The translations under genes were made by a program, and so were the position numbers. From Odontesthes bonariensis (lineage: Eukaryota > Chordata > Actinopteri > Atheriniformes > Atherinopsidae), in NCBI RefSeq assembly GCF_027942865.1, contig NC_134507.1, positions 32,284,447 to 32,348,446 on the forward strand: a DNA stretch of 64,000 bases, given 5' to 3'. The notes under the pieces were generated by a model. That model was not told where the DNA came from and ran no database searches. It saw only the letters and a list, made by a program, of their open reading frames with translations. Below are positions 45,390-57,139 of this stretch, one piece after another (position 1 is the stretch's first letter; every line of letters starts with the position of its first letter).

Positions 45390-45688
45390 AACCCTCCACT
45401 GTTTCACGTCCGAGAGCCCTACTTGGCACAATGCGCACTTGTGGCGGTGCTCTTTTTTTGCCTACAAAGCGTCACTTTGCACCTCCGCCCACCCGCTGCA
45501 GTGAGCACTCTTCAGCCGTTTCAGATGGTACAACTTTGCACTCCCGCCCGCTCCACTGAGCACCGTTCAAACAACAACAATTTAGCGCTCCAGGCTTTGA
45601 ACATGGGCACGGTCTCAAGAAATAAGGTGACTCTACTCCGAGAAGTCACTTGGCACAGCAAGAAGATTTCCTTTGCACAGACAGAATG

Positions 45689-45807
45689 GGCTTCACCCGC
45701 AAAGGTAAAGCCTTCCAAAAATAGAAACAACTCATTGATGCTGCTCTCCACGGAAGTCTTTAGTAAAAGGCGAAAGACTTGTACGTTATGAAGAGAAACC
45801 AGAGTAC
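45689..45807 (-). ncRNA. RNU5: U5 snRNA, unit 27 (U71C variant)
   Basis: Change at 45737 (nt 71) between the loop I stem and the Sm site; shared only with unit 31. Confidence 0.92.
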
Positions 45808-46111
45808 GAGTATTTGACACTGCGGGAGCAGTGCATCAGGCTAGTTGGCATAGCCACCTTCCCCACGGTGAGCTTTGCTTGGTTGAGACGCTGGCTCCTC
45901 GGCCGACCAGGTAGGAACAATCGGGCCCTATTCAATGGCTGCTTTGTCTTTTACTCTGTGCAAAAGACTAGGGGTCTTGAGGCTTTGTTCTGACCGCTCA
46001 TTGGGTGTAGAGGTTTTTTTCAAGCAATTCTCCCAGTCGGCCCAATCCCAGAGCCATCTCAAAGTGGAGTTCACTTTCACTCTCTTTTCGCAGACTAAAA
46101 GCCAGAGTTTT

Positions 46112-46189
46112 ATCTCAGAAGCTAAGCAGAGTCGGGCCTGGTTAGTACTTGGATGGGGAGACCGCCTGGGAATACCAGGTGCTGTAAGC
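46112..46189 (+). pseudogene. Inverted truncated 5S copy, unit 28
   Basis: Same as reference copy. Confidence 0.9.
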
Positions 46190-46422
46190 CTTTTGGCTTC
46201 TCCAGGCGCATGCAGTTTGACTGCGTCAAATGCAAAGGCAGTCCCTGTTTGACTTTTTGGAACTGCTCCTTTGTCAGGACAAAGTTAAATGTATGAGGAT
46301 CAAAGGCAACCATGACCTGGGACACCTTAGCAGATCCAGGATCAGCAAGATGGATCACAGGGTGATCAACAGATGTTTCAACAAAAGACATGCAGAGAGA
46401 AGAGAAGAGAAGAGAGAAAAAT

Positions 46423-46540
46423 GCTTACAGCACCTGGTATTCCCAAGCTGTCTCCCATCCAAGTACTAACCAGGCCCGACCCTGCTTGGCTTCCGAGTTC
46501 GGACGAGATCGGGCGTGTTCAGGGCGGTGTGGCCGTAAGC
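46423..46540 (-). rRNA. RNA5S: 5S ribosomal RNA, unit 28 (C92A variant)
   Basis: Full length with the box C edge change described for unit 4. Confidence 0.95.
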
Positions 46541-46904
46541 CACAGTCCCCGTGACAAATATGTGTTACATAGGTGCTGGAACCATACGTTGCCCCTATTT
46601 TACCAGAGAGTTGGCTTGAGAGGCTGATGTTGAGCCTGCACGTCGACTTCCCTGATGTGATTGTTCTCTGCAGCTGAAAATGGGACTCTCAGATAACTTA
46701 GTGTGTGTCTGTCAAGCTCCTCTGTTCTCTGTGTGTAGTTTGGTGTTCATGGTCATACAGAGAAACCAGGGAAGCTCAATCCCACGACGTGCTCATAAAC
46801 TGCGTCTTTTCTAAAGATTATAGTTCCATTTTAGAAGTCAGAATACAATGGCTCCCTGAAACTACCACCATGTACCGCTGGTTTTGTTATTTCACAAGAG
46901 TTGG

Positions 46905-47095
46905 GAAGAGTGCACCGTTCCCGGCGGCACTGCAGTACCGGGTCGATGCGTGGAGTGAACGGAGCAAGCCCCTTTTTCAACCCCTGTGCCTAAAAATCCA
47001 TTTAATATGTAGTCCTCATATAGAGGACGTATCAGATATTAAACTGATAAGAACAGATACTACACTTGATCTTAGCCAAAAGGCCGAGAAGCGAT
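46905..47095 (-). ncRNA. RNU2: U2 snRNA, unit 28
   Basis: Majority form. Confidence 0.97.
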
Positions 47096-47394
47096 AACCC
47101 TCCACTGTTTCACGTCCGAGAGCCCTTCCTGGCACAATGCGCACTTGTGGCGGTGCTCTTTTTTTGCCTACAAAGCGTCACTTTGCACCTCCGCCCACCC
47201 GCTGCAGTGAGCACTCTTCAGCCGTTTCAGATGGTACAACTTTGCACTCCCGCCCGCTCCACTGAGCACCGTTCAAACAACAACAATTTAGCGCTCCAGG
47301 CTTTGAACATGGGCACGGTCTCAAGAAATAAGGTGACTCTACTCCGAGAAGTCACTTGGCACAGCAAGAAGATTTCCTTTGCACAGACAGAATG

Positions 47395-47513
47395 GGCTTC
47401 ACCCGCAAAGGTAAAGCCTTCCAAAAATAGAAACAACTCATTAATGCTGCTCTCCACGGAAGTCTTTAGTAAAAGGCGAAAGACTTGTACGTTATGAAGA
47501 GAAACCAGAGTAC
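47395..47513 (-). ncRNA. RNU5: U5 snRNA, unit 28
   Basis: Same as reference. Confidence 0.93.
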
Positions 47514-47817
47514 GAGTATTTGACACTGCGGGAGCAGTGCATCAGGCTAGTTGGCATAGCCACCTTCCCCACGGTGAGCTTTGCTTGGTTGAGACGCTGG
47601 CTCCTCGGCCGACCAGGTAGGAACAATCGGGCCCTATTCAATGGCTGCTTTGTCTTTTACTCTGTGCAAAAGACTAGGGGTCTTGAGGCTTTGTTCTGAC
47701 CGCTCATTGGGTGTAGAGGTTTTTTTCAAGCAATTCTCCCAGTCGGCCCAATCCCAGAGCCATCTCAAAGTGGAGTTCACTTTCACTCTCTTTTCGCAGA
47801 CTAAAAGCCAGAGTTTT

Positions 47818-47895
47818 ATCTCAGAAGCTAAGCAGAGTCGGGCCTGGTTAGTACTTGGATGGGGAGACCGCCTGGGAATACCAGGTGCTGTAAGC
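47818..47895 (+). pseudogene. Inverted truncated 5S copy, unit 29
   Basis: Same as reference copy. Confidence 0.9.
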
Positions 47896-48128
47896 CTTTT
47901 GGCTTCTCCAGGCGCATGCAGTTTGACTGCGTCAAATGCAAAGGCAGTCCCTGTTTGACTTTTTGGAACTGCTCCTTTGTCAGGACAAAGTTAAATGTAT
48001 GAGGATCAAAGGCAACCATGACCTGGGACACCTTAGCAGATCCAGGATCAGCAAGATGGATCACAGGGTGATCAACAGATGTTTCAACAAAAGACATGCA
48101 GAGAGAAGAGAAGAGAAGAGAGAAAAAT

Positions 48129-48246
48129 GCTTACAGCACCTGGTATTCCCAAGCGGTCTCCCATCCAAGTACTAACCAGGCCCGACCCTGCTTGGCTTCC
48201 GAGTTCGGACGAGATCGGGCGTGTTCAGGGCGGTGTGGCCGTAAGC
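48129..48246 (-). rRNA. RNA5S: 5S ribosomal RNA, unit 29
   Basis: Intact; plain long GA tract downstream. Confidence 0.97.
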
Positions 48247-48610
48247 CACAGTCCCCGTGACAAATATGTGTTACATAGGTGCTGGAACCATACGTTGCCC
48301 CTATTTTACCAGAGAGTTGGCTTGAGAGGCTGATGTTGAGCCTGCACGTCGACTTCCCTGATGTGATTGTTCTCTGCAGCTGAAAATGGGACTCTCAGAT
48401 AACTTAGTGTGTGTCTGTCAAGCTCCTCTGTTCTCTGTGTGTAGTTTGGTGTTCATGGTCATACAGAGAAACCAGGGAAGCTCAATCCCACGACGTGCTC
48501 ATAAACTGCGTCTTTTCTAAAGATTATAGTTCCATTTTAGAAGTCAGAATACAATGGCTCCCTGAAACTACCACCATGTACCGCTGGTTTTGTTATTTCA
48601 CAAGAGTTGG

Positions 48611-48801
48611 GAAGAGTGCACCGTTCCCGGCGGCACTGCAGTACCGGGTCGATGCGTGGAGTGAACGGAGCAAGCCCCTTTTTCAACCCCTGTGCCTAAA
48701 AATCCATTTAATATGTAGTCCTCATATAGAGGACGTATCAGATATTAAACTGATAAGAACAGATACTACACTTGATCTTAGCCAAAAGGCCGAGAAGCGA
48801 T
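48611..48801 (-). ncRNA. RNU2: U2 snRNA, unit 29
   Basis: Majority form. Confidence 0.97.
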
Positions 48802-49100
48802 AACCCTCCACTGTTTCACGTCCGAGAGCCCTTCCTGGCACAATGCGCACTTGTGGCGGTGCTCTTTTTTTGCCTACAAAGCGTCACTTTGCACCTCCGC
48901 CCACCCGCTGCAGTGAGCACTCTTCAGCCGTTTCAGATGGTACAACTTTGCACTCCCGCCCGCTCCACTGAGCACCGTTCAAACAACAACAATTTAGCGC
49001 TCCAGGCTTTGAACATGGGCACGGTCTCAAGAAATAAGGTGACTCTACTCCGAGAAGTCACTTGGCACAGCAAGAAGATTTCCTTTGCACAGACAGAATG

Positions 49101-49219
49101 GGCTTCACCCGCAAAGGTAAAGCCTTCCAAAAATAGAAACAACTCATTAATGCTGCTCTCCACGGAAGTCTTTAGTAAAAGGCGAAAGACTTGTACGTTA
49201 TGAAGAGAAACCAGAGTAC
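49101..49219 (-). ncRNA. RNU5: U5 snRNA, unit 29
   Basis: Same as reference. Confidence 0.93.
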
Positions 49220-49523
49220 GAGTATTTGACACTGCGGGAGCAGTGCATCAGGCTAGTTGGCATAGCCACCTTCCCCACGGTGAGCTTTGCTTGGTTGAGA
49301 CGCTGGCTCCTCGGCCGACCAGGTAGGAACAATCGGGCCCTATTCAATGGCTGCTTTGTCTTTTACTCTGTGCAAAAGACTAGGGGTCTTGAGGCTTTGT
49401 TCTGACCGCTCATTGGGTGTAGAGGTTTTTTTCAAGCAATTCTCCCAGTCGGCCCAATCCCAGAGCCATCTCAAAGTGGAGTTCACTTTCACTCTCTTTT
49501 CGCAGACTAAAAGCCAGAGTTTT

Positions 49524-49601
49524 ATCTCAGAAGCTAAGCAGAGTCGGGCCTGGTTAGTACTTGGATGGGGAGACCGCCTGGGAATACCAGGTGCTGTAAG
49601 C
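49524..49601 (+). pseudogene. Inverted truncated 5S copy, unit 30
   Basis: Same as reference copy. Confidence 0.9.
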
Positions 49602-49834
49602 CTTTTGGCTTCTCCAGGCGCATGCAGTTTGACTGCGTCAAATGCAAAGGCAGTCCCTGTTTGACTTTTTGGAACTGCTCCTTTGTCAGGACAAAGTTAA
49701 ATGTATGAGGATCAAAGGCAACCATGACCTGGGACACCTTAGCAGATCCAGGATCAGCAAGATGGATCACAGGGTGATCAACAGATGTTTCAACAAAAGA
49801 CATGCAGAGAGAAGAGAAGAGAAGAGAGAAAAAT

Positions 49835-49952
49835 GCTTACAGCACCTGGTATTCCCAAGCGGTCTCCCATCCAAGTACTAACCAGGCCCGACCCTGCTTG
49901 GCTTCCGAGTTCGGACGAGATCGGGCGTGTTCAGGGCGGTGTGGCCGTAAGC
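49835..49952 (-). rRNA. RNA5S: 5S ribosomal RNA, unit 30
   Basis: Intact; plain long GA tract downstream, unlike its counterpart in unit 26. Confidence 0.97.
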
Positions 49953-50316
49953 CACAGTCCCCGTGACAAATATGTGTTACATAGGTGCTGGAACCATACG
50001 TTGCCCCTATTTTACCAGAGAGTTGGCTTGAGAGGCTGATGTTGAGCCTGCACGTCGACTTCCCTGATGTGATTGTTCTCTGCAGCTGAAAATGGGACTC
50101 TCAGATAACTTAGTGTGTGTCTGTCAAGCTCCTCTGTTCTCTGTGTGTAGTTTGGTGTTCATGGTCATACAGAGAAACCAGGGAAGCTCAATCCCACGAC
50201 GTGCTCATAAACTGCGTCTTTTCTAAAGATTATAGTTCCATTTTAGAAGTCAGAATACAATGGCTCCCTGAAACTACCACCATGTACCGCTGGTTTTGTT
50301 ATTTCACAAGAGTTGG

Positions 50317-50507
50317 GAAGAGTGCACCGTTCCCGGCGGCACTGCAGTACCGGGTCGATGCGTGGAGTGAACGGAGCAAGCCCCTTTTTCAACCCCTGTG
50401 CCTAAAAATCCATTTAATACGTAGTCCTCATATAGAGGACGTATCAGATATTAAACTGATAAGAACAGATACTACACTTGATCTTAGCCAAAAGGCCGAG
50501 AAGCGAT
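50317..50507 (-). ncRNA. RNU2: U2 snRNA, unit 30 (A88G variant)
   Basis: Carries A88G with the linked upstream changes. Confidence 0.96.
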
Positions 50508-50806
50508 AACCCTCCACTGTTTCACGTCCGAGAGCCCTTCCTGGCACAATGCGCACTTGTGGCGGTGCTCTTTTTTTGCCTACAAAGCGTCACTTTGCAA
50601 CTCCGCCCACCCGCTGCAGTGAGCACTCTTCAGCCATTTCAGATGGTACAACTTTGCACTCCCGCCCGCTCCACTGAGCACCGTTCAAACAACAACAATT
50701 TAGCGCTCCAGGCTTTGAACATGGGCACGGTCTCAAGAAATAAGGTGACTCTACTCCGAGAAGTCACTTGGCACAGCAAGAAGATTTCCTTTGCACAGAC
50801 AGAATG

Positions 50807-50925
50807 GGCTTCACCCGCAAAGGTAAAGCCTTCCAAAAATAGAAACAACTCATTAATGCTGCTCTCCACGGAAGTCTTTAGTAAAAGGCGAAAGACTTGT
50901 ACGTTATGAAGAGAAACCAGAGTAC
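50807..50925 (-). ncRNA. RNU5: U5 snRNA, unit 30
   Basis: Same as reference. Confidence 0.93.
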
Positions 50926-51229
50926 GAGTATTTGACACTGCGGGAGCAGTGCATCAGGCTAGTTGGCATAGCCACCTTCCCCACGGTGAGCTTTGCTTGG
51001 TTGAGACGCTGGCTCCTCGGCCGACCAGGTAGGAACAATCGGGCCCTATTCAATGGCTGCTTTGTCTTTTACTCTGTGCAAAAGACTAGGGGTCTTGAGG
51101 CTTTGTTCTGACCGCTCATTGGGTGTAGAGGTTTTTTTCAAGCAATTCTCCCAGTCGGCCCAATCCCAGAGCCATCTCAAAGTGGAGTTCACTTTCACTC
51201 TCTTTTCGCAGACTAAAAGCCAGAGTTTT

Positions 51230-51307
51230 ATCTCAGAAGCTAAGCAGAGTCGGGCCTGGTTAGTACTTGGATGGGGAGACCGCCTGGGAATACCAGGTGC
51301 TGTAAGC
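51230..51307 (+). pseudogene. Inverted truncated 5S copy, unit 31
   Basis: Same as reference copy. Confidence 0.9.
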
Positions 51308-51540
51308 CTTTTGGCTTCTCCAGGCGCATGCAGTTTGACTGCGTCAAATGCAAAGGCAGTCCCTGTTTGACTTTTTGGAACTGCTCCTTTGTCAGGACAA
51401 AGTTAAATGTATGAGGATCAAAGGCAACCATGACCTGGGACACCTTAGCAGATCCAGGATCAGCAAGATGGATCACAGGGTGATCAACAGATGTTTCAAC
51501 AAAAGACATGCAGAGAGAAGAGAAGACAAGAGAGAAAAAT

Positions 51541-51658
51541 GCTTACAGCACCTGGTATTCCCAAGCGGTCTCCCATCCAAGTACTAACCAGGCCCGACCC
51601 TGCTTGGCTTCCGAGTTCGGACGAGATCGGGCGTGTTCAGGGCGGTGTGGCCGTAAGC
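51541..51658 (-). rRNA. RNA5S: 5S ribosomal RNA, unit 31
   Basis: Intact; GAAGACAAGAG tract downstream. Confidence 0.97.
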
Positions 51659-52022
51659 CACAGTCCCCGTGACAAATATGTGTTACATAGGTGCTGGAAC
51701 CATACGTTGCCCCTATTTTACCAGAGAGTTGGCTTGAGAGGCTGATGTTGAGCCTGCACGTCGACTTCCCTGATGTGATTGTTCTCTGCAGCTGAAAATG
51801 GGACTCTCAGATAACTTAGTGTGTGTCTGTCAAGTTTCTCTGTTCTCTGTGTGTAGTTTGGTGTTCATGGTCATACAGAGAAACCAGGGAAGCTCAATCC
51901 CACGACGTGCTCATAAACTGCGTCTTTTCTAAAGATTATAGTTCCATTTTAGAAGTCAGAATACAATGGCTCCCTGAAACTACCACCATGTACCGCTGGT
52001 TTTGTTATTTCACAAGAGTTGG

Positions 52023-52212
52023 GAAGAGTGCACCGTTCCCGGCGGCACTGCAGTACCGGGTCGATGCGTGGAGTGAACGAGCAAGCCCCTTTTTCAACCC
52101 CTGTGCCTAAAAATCCATTTAATATGTAGTCCTCATATAGAGGACGTATCAGATATTAAACTGATAAGAACAGATACTACACTTGATCTTAGCCAAAAGG
52201 CCGAGAAGCGAT
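52023..52212 (-). ncRNA. RNU2: U2 snRNA, unit 31 (1 nt deletion in stem III)
   Basis: 190 nt with the unit 23 deletion and its two upstream changes. Confidence 0.93.
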
Positions 52213-52511
52213 AACCCTCCACTGTTTCACGTCCGAGAGCCCTACTTGGCACAATGCGCACTTGTGGCGGTGCTCTTTTTTTGCCTACAAAGCGTCACTT
52301 TGCACCTCCGCCCACCCGCTGCAGTGAGCACTCTTCAGCCGTTTCAGATGGTACAACTTTGCACTCCCGCCCGCTCCACTGAGCACCGTTCAAACAACAA
52401 CAATTTAGCGCTCCAGGCTTTGAACATGGGCACGGTCTCAAGAAATAAGGTGACTCTACTCCGAGAAGTCACTTGGCACAGCAAGAAGATTTCCTTTGCA
52501 CAGACAGAATG

Positions 52512-52630
52512 GGCTTCACCCGCAAAGGTAAAGCCTTCCAAAAATAGAAACAACTCATTGATGCTGCTCTCCACGGAAGTCTTTAGTAAAAGGCGAAAGA
52601 CTTGTACGTTATGAAGAGAAACCAGAGTAC
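52512..52630 (-). ncRNA. RNU5: U5 snRNA, unit 31 (U71C variant)
   Basis: Same nt 71 change as unit 27, at 52560. Confidence 0.92.
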
Positions 52631-52934
52631 GAGTATTTGACACTGCGGGAGCAGTGCATCAGGCTAGTTGGCATAGCCACCTTCCCCACGGTGAGCTTTG
52701 CTTGGTTGAGACGCTGGCTCCTCGGCCGACCAGGTAGGAACAATCGGGCCCTATTCAATGGCTGCTTTGTCTTTTACTCTGTGCAAAAGACTAGGGGTCT
52801 TGAGGCTTTGTTCTGACCGCTCATTGGGTGTAGAGGTTTTTTTCAAGCAATTCTCCCAGTCGGCCCAATCCCAGAGCCATCTCAAAGTGGAGTTCACTTT
52901 CACTCTCTTTTCGCAGACTAAAAGCCAGAGTTTT

Positions 52935-53012
52935 ATCTCAGAAGCTAAGCAGAGTCGGGCCTGGTTAGTACTTGGATGGGGAGACCGCCTGGGAATACCA
53001 GGTGCTGTAAGC
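52935..53012 (+). pseudogene. Inverted truncated 5S copy, unit 32
   Basis: Same as reference copy. Confidence 0.9.
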
Positions 53013-53245
53013 CTTTTGGCTTCTCCAGGCGCATGCAGTTTGACTGCGTCAAATGCAAAGGCAGTCCCTGTTTGACTTTTTGGAACTGCTCCTTTGTCAG
53101 GACAAAGTTAAATGTATGAGGATCAAAGGCAACCATGACCTGGGACACCTTAGCAGATCCAGGATCAGCAAGATGGATCACAGGGTGATCAACAGATGTT
53201 TCAACAAAAGACATGCAGAGAGAAGAGAAGAGAAGAGAGAAAAAT

Positions 53246-53363
53246 GCTTACAGCACCTGGTATTCCCAAGCTGTCTCCCATCCAAGTACTAACCAGGCCC
53301 GACCCTGCTTGGCTTCCGAGTTCGGACGAGATCGGGCGTGTTCAGGGCGGTGTGGCCGTAAGC
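53246..53363 (-). rRNA. RNA5S: 5S ribosomal RNA, unit 32 (C92A variant)
   Basis: Full length with the box C edge change described for unit 4. Confidence 0.95.
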
Positions 53364-53727
53364 CACAGTCCCCGTGACAAATATGTGTTACATAGGTGCT
53401 GGAACCATACGTTGCCCCTATTTTACCAGAGAGTTGGCTTGAGAGGCTGATGTTGAGCCTGCACGTCGACTTCCCTGATGTGATTGTTCTCTGCAGCTGA
53501 AAATGGGACTCTCAGATAACTTAGTGTGTGTCTGTCAAGCTCCTCTGTTCTCTGTGTGTAGTTTGGTGTTCATGGTCATACAGAGAAACCAGGGAAGCTC
53601 AATCCCACGACGTGCTCATAAACTGCGTCTTTTCTAAAGATTATAGTTCCATTTTAGAAGTCAGAATACAATGGCTCCCTGAAACTACCACCATGTACCG
53701 CTGGTTTTGTTATTTCACAAGAGTTGG

Positions 53728-53918
53728 GAAGAGTGCACCGTTCCCGGCGGCACTGCAGTACCGGGTCGATGCGTGGAGTGAACGGAGCAAGCCCCTTTTT
53801 CAACCCCTGTGCCTAAAAATCCATTTAATATGTAGTCCTCATATAGAGGACGTATCAGATATTAAACTGATAAGAACAGATACTACACTTGATCTTAGCC
53901 AAAAGGCCGAGAAGCGAT
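53728..53918 (-). ncRNA. RNU2: U2 snRNA, unit 32
   Basis: Majority form. Confidence 0.97.
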
Positions 53919-54217
53919 AACCCTCCACTGTTTCACGTCCGAGAGCCCTTCCTGGCACAATGCGCACTTGTGGCGGTGCTCTTTTTTTGCCTACAAAGCG
54001 TCACTTTGCACCTCCGCCCACCCGCTGCAGTGAGCACTCTTCAGCCGTTTCAGATGGTACAACTTTGCACTCCCGCCCGCTCCACTGAGCACCGTTCAAA
54101 CAACAACAATTTAGCGCTCCAGGCTTTGAACATGGGCACGGTCTCAAGAAATAAGGTGACTCTACTCCGAGAAGTCACTTGGCACAGCAAGAAGATTTCC
54201 TTTGCACAGACAGAATG

Positions 54218-54336
54218 GGCTTCACCCGCAAAGGTAAAGCCTTCCAAAAATAGAAACAACTCATTAATGCTGCTCTCCACGGAAGTCTTTAGTAAAAGGC
54301 GAAAGACTTGTACGTTATGAAGAGAAACCAGAGTAC
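54218..54336 (-). ncRNA. RNU5: U5 snRNA, unit 32
   Basis: Same as reference. Confidence 0.93.
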
Positions 54337-54640
54337 GAGTATTTGACACTGCGGGAGCAGTGCATCAGGCTAGTTGGCATAGCCACCTTCCCCACGGTGA
54401 GCTTTGCTTGGTTGAGACGCTGGCTCCTCGGCCGACCAGGTAGGAACAATCGGGCCCTATTCAATGGCTGCTTTGTCTTTTACTCTGTGCAAAAGACTAG
54501 GGGTCTTGAGGCTTTGTTCTGACCGCTCATTGGGTGTAGAGGTTTTTTTCAAGCAATTCTCCCAGTCGGCCCAATCCCAGAGCCATCTCAAAGTGGAGTT
54601 CACTTTCACTCTCTTTTCGCAGACTAAAAGCCAGAGTTTT

Positions 54641-54718
54641 ATCTCAGAAGCTAAGCAGAGTCGGGCCTGGTTAGTACTTGGATGGGGAGACCGCCTGGGA
54701 ATACCAGGTGCTGTAAGC
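54641..54718 (+). pseudogene. Inverted truncated 5S copy, unit 33
   Basis: Same as reference copy. Confidence 0.9.
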
Positions 54719-54951
54719 CTTTTGGCTTCTCCAGGCGCATGCAGTTTGACTGCGTCAAATGCAAAGGCAGTCCCTGTTTGACTTTTTGGAACTGCTCCTT
54801 TGTCAGGACAAAGTTAAATGTATGAGGATCAAAGGCAACCATGACCTGGGACACCTTAGCAGATCCAGGATCAGCAAGATGGATCACAGGGTGATCAACA
54901 GATGTTTCAACAAAAGACATGCAGAGAGAAGAGAAGAGAAGAGAGAAAAAT

Positions 54952-55069
54952 GCTTACAGCACCTGGTATTCCCAAGCGGTCTCCCATCCAAGTACTAACC
55001 AGGCCCGACCCTGCTTGGCTTCCGAGTTCGGACGAGATCGGGCGTGTTCAGGGCGGTGTGGCCGTAAGC
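54952..55069 (-). rRNA. RNA5S: 5S ribosomal RNA, unit 33
   Basis: Intact; plain long GA tract downstream. Confidence 0.97.
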
Positions 55070-55433
55070 CACAGTCCCCGTGACAAATATGTGTTACATA
55101 GGTGCTGGAACCATACGTTGCCCCTATTTTACCAGAGAGTTGGCTTGAGAGGCTGATGTTGAGCCTGCACGTCGACTTCCCTGATGTGATTGTTCTCTGC
55201 AGCTGAAAATGGGACTCTCAGATAACTTAGTGTGTGTCTGTCAAGCTCCTCTGTTCTCTGTGTGTAGTTTGGTGTTCATGGTCATACAGAGAAACCAGGG
55301 AAGCTCAATCCCACGACGTGCTCATAAACTGCGTCTTTTCTAAAGATTATAGTTCCATTTTAGAAGTCAGAATACAATGGCTCCCTGAAACTACCACCAT
55401 GTACCGCTGGTTTTGTTATTTCACAAGAGTTGG

Positions 55434-55624
55434 GAAGAGTGCACCGTTCCCGGCGGCACTGCAGTACCGGGTCGATGCGTGGAGTGAACGGAGCAAGCCC
55501 CTTTTTCAACCCCTGTGCCTAAAAATCCATTTAATATGTAGTCCTCATATAGAGGACGTATCAGATATTAAACTGATAAGAACAGATACTACACTTGATC
55601 TTAGCCAAAAGGCCGAGAAGCGAT
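55434..55624 (-). ncRNA. RNU2: U2 snRNA, unit 33
   Basis: Majority form. Confidence 0.97.
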
Positions 55625-55923
55625 AACCCTCCACTGTTTCACGTCCGAGAGCCCTTCCTGGCACAATGCGCACTTGTGGCGGTGCTCTTTTTTTGCCTAC
55701 AAAGCGTCACTTTGCACCTCCGCCCACCCGCTGCAGTGAGCACTCTTCAGCCGTTTCAGATGGTACAACTTTGCACTCCCGCCCGCTCCACTGAGCACCG
55801 TTCAAACAACAACAATTTAGCGCTCCAGGCTTTGAACATGGGCACGGTCTCAAGAAATAAGGTGACTCTACTCCGAGAAGTCACTTGGCACAGCAAGAAG
55901 ATTTCCTTTGCACAGACAGAATG

Positions 55924-56042
55924 GGCTTCACCCGCAAAGGTAAAGCCTTCCAAAAATAGAAACAACTCATTAATGCTGCTCTCCACGGAAGTCTTTAGTA
56001 AAAGGCGAAAGACTTGTACGTTATGAAGAGAAACCAGAGTAC
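55924..56042 (-). ncRNA. RNU5: U5 snRNA, unit 33
   Basis: Same as reference. Confidence 0.93.
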
Positions 56043-56346
56043 GAGTATTTGACACTGCGGGAGCAGTGCATCAGGCTAGTTGGCATAGCCACCTTCCCCA
56101 CGGTGAGCTTTGCTTGGTTGAGACGCTGGCTCCTCGGCCGACCAGGTAGGAACAATCGGGCCCTATTCAATGGCTGCTTTGTCTTTTACTCTGTGCAAAA
56201 GACTAGGGGTCTTGAGGCTTTGTTCTGACCGCTCATTGGGTGTAGAGGTTTTTTTCAAGCAATTCTCCCAGTCGGCCCAATCCCAGAGCCATCTCAAAGT
56301 GGAGTTCACTTTCACTCTCTTTTCGCAGACTAAAAGCCAGAGTTTT

Positions 56347-56424
56347 ATCTCAGAAGCTAAGCAGAGTCGGGCCTGGTTAGTACTTGGATGGGGAGACCGC
56401 CTGGGAATACCAGGTGCTGTAAGC
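56347..56424 (+). pseudogene. Inverted truncated 5S copy, unit 34
   Basis: Same as reference copy. Confidence 0.9.
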
Positions 56425-56657
56425 CTTTTGGCTTCTCCAGGCGCATGCAGTTTGACTGCGTCAAATGCAAAGGCAGTCCCTGTTTGACTTTTTGGAACTG
56501 CTCCTTTGTCAGGACAAAGTTAAATGTATGAGGATCAAAGGCAACCATGACCTGGGACACCTTAGCAGATCCAGGATCAGCAAGATGGATCACAGGGTGA
56601 TCAACAGATGTTTCAACAAAAGACATGCAGAGAGAAGAGAAGAGAAGAGAGAAAAAT

Positions 56658-56775
56658 GCTTACAGCACCTGGTATTCCCAAGCGGTCTCCCATCCAAGTA
56701 CTAACCAGGCCCGACCCTGCTTGGCTTCCGAGTTCGGACGAGATCGGGCGTGTTCAGGGCGGTGTGGCCGTAAGC
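56658..56775 (-). rRNA. RNA5S: 5S ribosomal RNA, unit 34
   Basis: Intact; plain long GA tract downstream. Confidence 0.97.
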
Positions 56776-57139
56776 CACAGTCCCCGTGACAAATATGTGT
56801 TACATAGGTGCTGGAACCATACGTTGCCCCTATTTTACCAGAGAGTTGGCTTGAGAGGCTGATGTTGAGCCTGCACGTCGACTTCCCTGATGTGATTGTT
56901 CTCTGCAGCTGAAAATGGGACTCTCAGATAACTTAGTGTGTGTCTGTCAAGCTCCTCTGTTCTCTGTGTGTAGTTTGGTGTTCATGGTCATACAGAGAAA
57001 CCAGGGAAGCTCAATCCCACGACGTGCTCATAAACTGCGTCTTTTCTAAAGATTATAGTTCCATTTTAGAAGTCAGAATACAATGGCTCCCTGAAACTAC
57101 CACCATGTACCGCTGGTTTTGTTATTTCACAAGAGTTGG

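Larger units (their letters stand above)
43010..56800. repeat. Higher-order duplication: units 26-29 repeated as units 30-33 (step 6,823 bp)
   Basis: Diagnostic variants recur in the same order 6,823 bp apart. These are U2 A88G (units 26 and 30); the GAAGACAAGAG tract, U2 deletion, CCCTACTTGG and U5 U71C (27 and 31); 5S C92A (28 and 32); and a plain unit (29 and 33). The copies differ at the left edge (GA tract of 26 versus 30) and after unit 33. Exact limits are uncertain because the units are so alike. Confidence 0.75.
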
